Of a stretch of 64,000 bases of DNA, positions 55,750 to 64,000 are shown one piece after another; within the stretch, counting starts at the first letter, position 1; each line of letters begins with the position of its first letter. The position numbers and the translations under genes were made by a program. The DNA lies in NCBI RefSeq assembly GCF_902686445.1, contig NC_062219.1, forward strand, positions 112,779,160 to 112,843,159, read 5' to 3'. The notes under the pieces are model-generated. The model saw only the letters and a list, made by a program, of their open reading frames with translations. It had not been told where the DNA came from and did no database searches. The DNA comes from Sciurus carolinensis (Eukaryota; Chordata; Mammalia; Rodentia; Sciuridae).

Positions 55750-56370
55750 TGGGGTGCGGGGTGCAGTGCTGGGGAAGAAATCCAGGGCCTCTTATATGCT
55801 AGGCAAGCACTCTACCACTGATCTATGCCCACAGGTCAGAAGATACATTTTTAAAAAAATGTTTTTAGTTATCAATGGACCTTTATATGCGGTGCTAAGA
55901 ACAGAACCCAGTGCCTCACACATGCTGGGGAAGCTCTATACAACTGAGCCACAACCCCAAGATACATACATTTTTTTTTTTTTTTTCCTGCAGTGCTGGG
56001 ACTTGAACTGAGGGCTTTGATGCTTGCAAGGCAAGCATTCTACCAACTGAGCTGTCCCCATCCCCCAAGATGCATCCTTTATGTAAATTTTATATGTATT
56101 TTACACCCAAAGTCAAAAGGAAGGTAATTATTTGGCTCGAAATTGACAAGCTAAAAATTTTTTTTGGTGGGGGGCCGAAGATTGAACTCAGGAGCACTCA
56201 ACCACTGAGTCACATACCCAACCCTATTTTGCATTTTTTTAATTTAGAGACAGCATCTCATTGAGTTGCTTAGCACCTGGCCATTGCTGAGGCTGGCTTT
56301 TAACTTGCAATCCTCTAGTCTCAGCCTCCCAAACTGCTGGAATTATAGGCATATGCCACTGCAACCAGTT
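55750..56370 (-). repeat. Four inverted SINEs in a row
   Basis: ID at about 55760-55832, STRID at about 55850-55962, ID at about 55969-56065 after a T run, and a dimer at about 56157-56370. Confidence 0.85.
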
Positions 56371-56444
56371 TGACAAGCTAAATTTGACTATAAATTGACA
56401 ACCTAAAACTTAAAAGAAAATTTGATTATAAGAAGTGAGATTTG

Positions 56445-57400
56445 GGGCTGGGATTGTAGCTCAGTGGGTAGAGCGCTTGCCTGGCATGTGTGAGGCCCTG
56501 GGTTCAATCCTCAGCACCAGAAAGAAAGGAAGGAAGGAAGGAAGAAAAAGAAAGGTCCATTAGTAACAACTAAAAAAAAAAGTGAAATTTTAAGGAAAAA
56601 TCAACCTATTACTATTAATTTTATCATACTAGTTTTTAAAATGAATTTTAAATTATTTATCTACTGCAAGACGAGGAATTGAACATGGGGGTGCTCTACC
56701 ACTGAGCTACACCCCCAGCCCATTTTACATTTTGAGATAGGGTCTCCCTAAATTGTCCAAGCAAGCCTCAAATTTGCCATTCTCCTGCTTCTGTCTACCA
56801 AGTTGCGGGGATTACAGGCTAGCATGTGCCACTGTGCCCCTGGTTTATGGAATTCTTTGATGGAAACTAGCTAAAACACACACACACACATACATATATG
56901 CATATATATATATATATTTTTTTTTTAAACCATATGTATATATGGTATTTAGAGGTCAAAGGCCTGGTGTGGTGGTGCTTACCCATAATCCCAGCAATTT
57001 GGGAGACTGAAGCAGGAGATCTACAAGTTTGAGACCAATCTCAGCAACCTAGTGAGACCCAGTCTCAAATAAAAACGGCTGGGTATGTGGCTCAGTGGTA
57101 AAGCACTCCTGGGTTAAATTCCCAGTAGCACCCCCTTCAAAATAAATAGAGGTGAAAAGCCACACTGATACTGATGAAGAAAAATTTTTTTCTCTTGGTA
57201 CTGGGGATTAAATTTTGGGGTGTTTTATGGGCCATGGTAAAACAAACAAAATAAAGGTATTTTGTTCATCTATAACTAGAAATTTTTAATTTTTTTTTTT
57301 TTTTAAAGAAACAAATGCAAGCTGGGGTGTAACTCAATGGTGGAGCATTTGCTAGCTTGCATGAGGACCTGGGTTCAATTCCCTGCTCCTCAGAATAACT
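56445..57400. repeat. Mixed SINE cluster with (CA)n/(TA)n
   Basis: STRID (+) at about 56448-56582 with (GGAA)n in its tail; inverted B1-dID at about 56658-56845; CA/TA simple repeat at about 56876-56925; dimer (+) at about 56960-57140; ID (+) at about 57320-57395. Confidence 0.8.
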
Positions 57401-57714
57401 AAATAACCCCTTTCCTCATGGAAATTACAGCCTCCTTCAAACACTATAAAAATGAGTTAATCATAAAATAATAGCACTGTTATTTGCCACATAGTAATCA
57501 CTCAAAACAATGGTGCCTATTACTGTTATTATTCCAGTGAAACTCCTTATTAGAACAAGCCAAACCCTCAGGGGATGTTGAAGAAGAGTTTCCTGTAGTT
57601 CTGTCCCCAGAATTAGTATACAGAATCCTTCCATAAACCAGGTGGGCATGGACCATGCATCCATCAAAGAAAATGGGCTTTCTTTCAATATCACACACAC
57701 AAAAAAGGGCCAGA

Positions 57715-58075
57715 CATGTTAGATGTAGTAGTACATGTTAGTAAACCCAGCCACGCTGGAGTTTGAAGCAGGAAAACTGCAAATTCGAATCCAGCCTGGG
57801 CAATTTAGCTAGCCCTGGCTCAACAAATAAAAAGGCCTAGAAGGGGAGGGAAAGGCCGGGTTTTGTAGCTTAGCGGTAGAGCACTTACCTAGCATGTGCA
57901 AAGCCTTGGGTTTAATCCCCACTACTGGGGCAGGGGTGGGTGGAGATGCTCTGACCGTTTCAGGACCCCTGAAACCTCCTTATCCAGTTCTGTGACTCTT
58001 ATTAGTTTATTTCGTGGTGTTAGAGAATCTAACCTAAGGCAAGTACTCTACTCCTGAGCAATGCTCCTCACACCA
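57715..58075. repeat. Dimeric SINE (+) and degenerate inverted ID
   Basis: Dimer at about 57715-57935 ('tgtagcttagcggtagagca'); reverse ID-like remnant at about 57998-58075 ('gcaagtactctactcctgag'). Confidence 0.7.
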
Positions 58076-58327
58076 CCTGTGGTTCTTTAGTCATTTAACT
58101 GGAATTGGCCTTGTTTTGTCCATCAGTCTTTGTAGTTCTGGTTGATGGGGTCATTCTGTCAAGTGATCCTCTCTGGGGTCTGACAAGTCAAGTTTCTGAA
58201 GACGAAACCATGATCCAATGTGACTTTACTGGAGTCCTGCCTCCTCTTAGGACAGGTGAAGTGGGTTCTAGCCAGTCTCATCTTAAGAACTACAAGGGAT
58301 GTTTGTTAAGGTTTAAGATTGCTAGGT

Positions 58328-58745
58328 CCCAGGCTGGAGTGTGGCTCAGTGGTAATATGCCCACCTAGCATGTGTGAGGCACTGGTTTTGATCCTCAGCA
58401 CCACATAAAAATAAATAAATAAAATAAAGGCATTGTGTCCACCTACAACTAAAAAATATATTTTTAAAAATTGCTAGGAAACAACCTAGCACTGTGATGG
58501 GCCCACCTAAATAAGTGTTCCAAGTGATGCACACGTCCACGTTGTGCATTTAGGAAATCCTGTTCTCATAGGGTTTTTTTGTTGTTTTTGTTTTTGGTAC
58601 TGGACATTGAATCCAGGAGTGCTTTACCACTGAGATACAACCCCAGTCCATTTTTCAATTTTGAGACAGGGTCTCACTAAGTTGCTGAGGCTGGTCTCAA
58701 GTTTGCAATCCTCCTGCCTCAGTTGCTGGGACTCCAGGTGTGTGA
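58328..58745. repeat. STRID (+) and inverted dimeric SINE
   Basis: STRID at about 58330-58470 ('aaaggcattgtgtccaccta'); reverse dimer at about 58575-58745 ('gagacagggtctcactaagt'). Confidence 0.85.
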
Positions 58746-59639
58746 CATCTAACAGAGTTTGATATGAGCACTGAAATCAGGTTAATTTGAGCTCAAGTTA
58801 ACTGATGGGATGGGAAGGGATGTGAGAAAGTGGGAGGCAATATCCAAATTCAAAGACTTCTGTGGTAGGGAGAGGAAAAGAAACACCTGATAAACCAGAT
58901 CCTGTCTTCTGCCTCTTCTAGGTTGGGTTGGCTGGTACAGGCTGGGGGGACAGCTAGTGACTGTGCAACAACCTGGCCCGTGAGAGGCAGTGAGGGGCTG
59001 TCCTGGAGTAGACATAGGTCAAAGAACAGAGAAATCCCAGTGCTACCTGCCCTCAGGCCTTGGCTTGGATTGGGTCCCTGGGTCAACACCCCAGAAAGAA
59101 TCACTGACATTCTGGGGACAGATGTAAGCCAGGAACTAAAGTGCTATGGGTTAGTGGCAGAATGAAATTAGAGATTGGTTACCAACACACAGAGAGGGGA
59201 CTGCAAATAGATTCCTGGCCCAGCATCCCAGCCCCCTACCCTACTCCCAACCATCTCCTATGCTCAGAACAAAATCCAGGGCAGGACATGGTCTTAGCCT
59301 GGAATCTCACAGTCCACAATCACTTTAACACAAGGAACATCAGTCCTGGAGACAGAGGTGGAGGCTAGACCACAAAAGTACCATCCTCCAAGGGCCTGTT
59401 CCAAGCCTCAACAGGCAGAAGAGGAAAAGTTTCTTTTTCCACTCTTCACAGCCTTGGGACCCTAACCTGGGAGAGGGGACCCACACTCTCAGGAGCCTTC
59501 AGCAGTATATCCCCTCCTACTGCCTGGCCTAGTCCAGGAGTGTGGCGTGTTGATAGGGATGCTCACCTGCTGAGGGCACTCTGCCAAGCCATTCCCCATT
59601 CTTTCCTTCTAAACAGCAATAGCTGTTTCCTATTTTCCT

Positions 59640-59836
59640 TTTTGGTGATGCTGGGATGGTGAATCCAGGGCTTTGTGCACACTTAACATATAATCTATCA
59701 CTGAGCTACATGCCCAGCCCTTATTTTTTGAGACAGGATCTCCCTACATTGCCTAGGCTGATATCAAACTTCCTATCCTCCTGCCTCAGCCTCCCCAGTC
59801 TCTGGGATCCTAGAAGTGCACCACAATGCCCAGCTC
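59640..59836 (-). repeat. Inverted dimeric SINE
   Basis: 'ggtgaatccagggctttgtg' and 'gagctacatgcccagccct', then 'ctcctgcctcagcctcccca'. Confidence 0.8.
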
Positions 59837-60123
59837 TTTGTTTCCTTTTACAAGAGTCTTGGTGGTGGTGGTGGTGGGTCTAGATCAAAAACAAAAACCA
59901 GTTCCATATGAAGTACACTACCAGTGCCAGGTATTGAGTGAAGGGGCCCTGACAACGAGGACTGTGGAAAGACAAAGAGCTGAAAATCTGAAAACCAGTC
60001 TGAGTCTCAGCTATACTGACAGTAGGACCTTTGGCATATCACTTGACCTGAGTCCACTTTCTCTTCTTTATATAAAATGCGGCTACCATAAGTCACCGCA
60101 CAAGTGTGATGTAAGTGTTAAAA

Positions 60124-60240
60124 CTAAAGCAGTAGGGCTGGGGAGATAGCTCAGTCGGTAGAGTGCTTGCCTTGCAAGCACAAAGCTCTGGGTTCGATCC
60201 CCAGCACCGAATTAAAAAAAAAAAAAAGCTAAAGCAGTAG
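60124..60240 (+). repeat. Young ID SINE with 12-bp target duplication
   Basis: ID body at about 60136-60212. CTAAAGCAGTAG occurs at 60124-60135 and 60229-60240. Confidence 0.9.
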
Positions 60241-60452
60241 ACAATTACCATTACTACTGCTACCGCCTGCCTGAATCCCTGCCCAGCAGACAACTGGGGG
60301 ATATACCTACACCTCTCTCTCCTCTTCTCTAGAGGCCGGCCTTCCTGTTCCTCCTCAGTCCTGGAGGACGTGGTGTAATAAGGTGTTGTTCAGAGACTAG
60401 AGTGTCCTCTTGTCTAGATTCCAGATGCAACAGTTAGGAAGAGCAAAGTGAC

Positions 60453-60765
60453 AGGTTGGGTGCAGAGGCGCACACCTGTAAGTCCAGTGGCTCAGGAAGC
60501 TGAGGCAGGAGGACCACAAGTTCAAGGCCAGCTTCAACAACTTAGCAAGGCCCTAAGCAACTTAGTAAGACCCTCTTTCAGATTCAAAATAAAAAGGGCT
60601 AGGGGGGCTGGGGAGATAGCTCACTTGGTAGAGTGCTTGCCTTGCAAGCACAAGGCCCTGGGTTTGATCCCCAGCACCCAAAAAAAATAAATAAATAAAT
60701 AAATAAAAAGGGCTAGGGATGGTTAAGCACCCCTGGGTTCAATCTCTGGAACCAAAAAAAAAAAA
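60453..60765 (+). repeat. Dimeric SINE with a nested ID
   Basis: Left arm at about 60455-60600. The ID at 60605-60701 is flanked by AATAAAAAGGGCTAGGG (60588-60604 and 60702-60718). The rest of the right arm, lacking its first half, runs to about 60750 with an A tail. Confidence 0.9.
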
Positions 60766-61391
60766 AAAATGGAGCCAAGTGACCAACTGGTCATCAGGGA
60801 ACAAGGTTCAAGAACAGGCAGGGCCAGATGGAGGTGGGAGGGAGTGTGGGAGCTGGTAAGGTAACTAGCAAACACTTTACACAACAAGTGGAAAGGTCAG
60901 GGGCAGGGAGACAGGAGAGAGGGAGGGAATGAGGGCAGCCAGGTGCCCAGGACACACAAGCACAGCTTGAGGTGGGATGGAGTTGGGGGCTGGGAGCTCA
61001 GGGAGAACAAAGGCAGCTGCCACTGTTCCATGAGTCAGCTGAAGGACTGCAGGCTGACCCTCACCCCCGTGCCCCCACCTACTCCTCAACTCAAAGTAGC
61101 CCTGGGTGCTCTCTGCACTTGCTATTCCCAACAGTTGTCAGGTTCAGCTTTAATAATCAGGGTCGGGGTAGCCACGCTCCCCTCAGTCCCCAAGGCTGGA
61201 AGGTGAGGGGCAGGATAGAGCACAAGGGTCCCCAGGGCACCTTTGAGGGCTGAGGAGGACTCAGGAATCAGAAGCAAAAGGCCAAAAGGTTTTTACTCTG
61301 TGAGCCTCTTCTGTGGAAGGAGAGCTGGGCAGAGTACAAGGTGTCCATAGGAGGTGGGGCGAGGAGGGCGGGGAGCTGTAGGGGTTGCAGA

Positions 61392-61397
61392 TTTATT
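61392..61397 (-). terminator. CNPY3: CNPY3 poly(A) signal candidate
   Basis: Plus TTTATT gives AATAAA on the CNPY3 strand, about 380 nt after the stop codon. A weaker ATTAAA candidate (plus TTTAAT, about 61148-61153) would lengthen the UTR. Confidence 0.6.
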
Positions 61398-61778
61398 TCC
61401 TGTAGGGGCAGAAATGAGAGGAGCAGAGGTGGCTGCACCCTCCTCACAGGCTCTGGAGGGGCACTAGTCCTGGTGCCCAGTTCTGACACCTGCCCCTCCT
61501 GAGTTCACACTGGAGTCCTCGAAGTCCTCAAACCACATGGCCTGCCTGAAGCCCAGGTCAGGAGAGGAATTCTTGGCAGAGGGAAAAAGCTGGCACGGGC
61601 CAACCAAGGCTGCTTGGAGTTCTTCCTGGGGCTTGTTGTCTTTCCTTGGCAGGAAGAGGGCACAGCTGAGGCAGGAAGACCTGAAGCCAGTAGGAGAGTC
61701 ATTTTGCCTGCTGGAGTTGTGCCCCAGACTCTTCAGCTTTGAGGTTCGGGGTTTCAGTACAGGAATACAGGGTGAAGC

Positions 61779-62769
61779 TCAAAGCTCATCAGGGGGGCTG
61801 TGCGGGAGGGGAGATGCTTTCTGGATGCCCTCTTCTTCCTCGGGGCTGGGGTCTCCCTCAAGGCCCCCCAACTCCTTCCTCTGCTTGCTGCTGCTGCTCC
61901 TGCTGCCTGAAGCCTTGGCCCTGCTGCTCTTCTTCTTGGACTTTTTCCCTCCCAGGGCAGCTGTGTCCCCCTTCTTGCCAGACCACCGTTCTGCCAGGCA
62001 ACCTAGGCAGGGAGAAAAGAGACCTCAACAGAGCTACATCAGGACCAGCTTGCTGGGGAGCCACTGGGAAGAGCAACCACATCCATGCCTGACACCAACA
62101 CCCCTGAGACCTGCCTCTCTGCTCCCTGGGCCCCTCCGCGGGTGCCTCAGTTATCTGTTATCCTGCACTTCACTTCAGCGCCTCTCACTTCGTCACATCT
62201 CATCAAGATCCCTGAGGGCAAAGATCACCCATGCTCTCTTCCGCTCTCTCCTGCCCTCCTCCCCAAGAGGGAGCAAAGGATACAATCAGCCCCGCGCTGC
62301 CTTCACCTCCCCTCCGACTCACTGGTGTCCTTTCCCTTCAGCACATGGTTGGCGCAGAGGAATTCAGTCAGGTCCTCCTCCTGGTGGTTCCTGTACCAAT
62401 CTTCGATCACCTCCTCAAACTCCTCCACCAGTACATCACACTGTGAATCACAACACTGGCATTGGCAAAGCTCCATCCATACCTGACTCACTCCTGGGGT
62501 ACTGGGCTAAGTCCACCATCCATCAGGAGATAAGCAGGTGACTGTGATCTGCCCAAGGAATCTGAAGCACATGCTCTTGGTGGCCTTCCTCAGTGCACTC
62601 AATCCCCACCTGCCCCACTGGGCACAGCAGGCAGAAGGGCCCGTACCTGCTTCTTGAGGTCAGCGACCTCGGCAGAAGTCTCATTCCACAGCTCATAGGG
62701 GATGTCCATCACCACCTTGACCCCTTTGTGTACCAGGTTGTGCAGTGTCTCAAAAGTCTCCGACATGCC
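61779..62769 (-). CDS. CNPY3: CNPY3 (PRAT4A), last three coding exons (partial)
   Basis: CNPY3 is an endoplasmic-reticulum saposin-like protein that works with GRP94 to fold Toll-like receptors. Three exons (minus): 62647-62769, 62323-62440, 61779-62002. Together they give the last 154 residues, from [16 protein letters not shown] to the stop. Phases agree (0, then 1). The saposin-like part contains [32 protein letters not shown] and [12 protein letters not shown]. The tail is Lys/Ser-rich ([14 protein letters not shown]), then Ser/Glu-rich, and ends SPPDEL, which resembles but does not match a KDEL retrieval signal. The first exons, with signal peptide, must lie beyond 64000; I found no match for them in 62770-64000. 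Confidence 0.95.
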
Positions 62770-64000
62770 CTGGAAGAGGCCACCAGACATGGGAAGTAGA
62801 GGCATCTTTGCTACCTCCCACCCTCCTCTCCCTGGTGTCTGAGGGCCTGACTCTGAGAGGTCAAGAGCCTCTAAGGCTTCTAGTCCTCAGTGGCATCTTC
62901 CTCTCCACTCTCTCAGGCCACCTTTCCACCATCCCTGCACACACACACCCTGACCTACCTCCCCATACCTCATCCTTTCAAAGGACTTAGAGTCCTTTTC
63001 AGGAAATAAGTTTGCCTTGGCTCTTTCCCTTCAGTGAGCTGGGCCCATTTTCTCCCTATACCCAGACCCACTCTCTGCTCCAGGTTCTTCCTGGCCTGTG
63101 TCTTTACTTTGTGGGAAAAGGGCACAGCAGAAGCAGGAAGGACACTTTATTCTGTAAAAGCTATCTCTGCCAGCTACCCTGGCCTTATCCCAAGACAACA
63201 AACTACCCAGTTCCTCCATCTTCCTAGATACAATTTATACAAATACAACATACAGGAGCTGGGGAGGTAGCTCAGTAGTATATCAATTGCTCAGCATATG
63301 TGAGGCCCTGGGTTTAATCCTGATCACCAAAAACAAAACAAAACAAAAAAGTATACAAATATATCCTTTCCTTCATTCCTGCTTCTCACACAAGTAGTAG
63401 TATATCATATACAATTTTGCGCCTTGCTTTTTTTTCCACTTAATAATATACCTTGAAGATCAGTTTAATTCAATTCATAAATAGTTGCCTCATTCTTTGT
63501 CTTACAGCTGCCTCACAGTCCACTGAATGACCAACACAATGCATGTAACCCGTTCCCTACTATAGACAGATTGTTTCTAATTGTTTGCTATAGAAAATAA
63601 TTTTAAACATTTTATTAAATCAAACATGGATTTATTAGTTAAACTCACATAAATTTTATTTTTATGTCATTTTTTTGTAGTGCTGGGGATAAAACCCAGG
63701 GGCCTCATGCATGCTGGCAAACACTCACCTACTGAACCACATCCCCAGCCCTTATATAAATTTTAAATACAAAACCTAAGACAAATGCTGCTTGAGACCA
63801 TACCCTTAGGTGTCCCAGGGGTTTACCTCCTTTACTAGAAGGAAATTTAGGGGGCAAATGTGGGCAGTAACGATCTTCCCACATGCCAAGAACTGAAGAT
63901 GTAGAGAAAAGAAATAAGGGCCTTGTTTTAAGCAGTGTCTTTCCCAGAGGCAGAAGCATGATGCACAGCAAGTGAATTAAATGTAACACAGGCACACTGG
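62770..64000 (-). other. CNPY3 intron running to the window edge
   Basis: Unique sequence at 62770-63250. ID (+) at about 63257-63345, a LINE-like relic at about 63365-63640 ('gcctcattctttgtcttacag' style), and an inverted ID at about 63675-63755. No exon candidate. Confidence 0.65.

Larger units (their letters stand above)
53701..61270. other. Intergenic interval between GNMT and CNPY3
   Basis: 53.7-54.2 kb is GC-rich flank of GNMT. 54.3-58.75 kb is mostly repeats. 58.75-59.64, 59.84-60.12 and 60.77-61.27 kb look mostly unique. No open frame resembles a known protein, and no spliced gene structure is recognised. Confidence 0.7.

Noticed and set aside
61537..62541. Plus-strand 334-aa open frame, the longest uninterrupted ORF in the window
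   Set aside because: It lies antisense over the CNPY3 last two exons and the intron between them. It has a biased Ser/Pro/Leu composition, resembles no protein I know, and has no promoter or splice context.

Overview
The window is nuclear DNA from a rodent, very probably a squirrel-family (Sciuridae) species. It holds split mammalian genes with GT-AG introns, CpG-rich promoters and canonical poly(A) signals. It is also packed with ID/STRID-type tRNA-derived SINEs and with dimeric SINEs that join a 7SL/B1-like left arm to an ID-like right arm, a combination typical of squirrels.

Seven genes are present, in the order known from human 6p21.1 but read from the opposite end: RRP36 (-, first coding exon only), KLHDC3 (-), MEA1 (+), PPP2R5D (-), PEX6 (+), GNMT (-) and CNPY3 (-, last three coding exons only). 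For the five complete genes I rebuilt the exon structure by hand. Reading frames stay open across every junction, giving KLHDC3 382 aa, MEA1 174 aa, PPP2R5D 608 aa, PEX6 980 aa and GNMT 295 aa.

Layout. 1-1.7 kb: SINEs, a G-rich minisatellite and an L2 relic. 1.7-10.7 kb: RRP36 5' end, KLHDC3, and a CpG-rich head-to-head promoter shared by KLHDC3 and MEA1. 10.8-10.95 kb: tail-to-tail overlap of the MEA1 and PPP2R5D 3' UTRs. 11.9-32.6 kb: PPP2R5D, with an 11.2 kb SINE-filled intron 2 and a 4.8 kb intron 1. 32.6-36.95 kb: a CCAAT-rich PPP2R5D promoter, repeats, and the ETS-rich PEX6 promoter. 37-50 kb: PEX6. 50.6-53.7 kb: GNMT, with a TATA-box promoter. 53.7-61.3 kb: repeat-rich intergenic DNA. 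61.8-62.8 kb: the 3' exons of CNPY3, followed by intron to the right edge.

The genes are unrelated housekeeping or tissue-specific functions (ribosome biogenesis, CUL2 degron receptor, spermatogenesis-associated protein, PP2A regulatory subunit, peroxisomal AAA ATPase, glycine methylation, TLR chaperone). They share promoters and transcript ends rather than a pathway. I found no new biological system. The points worth a second look are regulatory architecture (shared promoter, antisense 3' overlap, CCAAT cluster, duplicated start-site repeat in GNMT), a lengthened Pro-Gln tract and a NAGNAG acceptor in PPP2R5D, and recent SINE insertions with intact target-site duplications.
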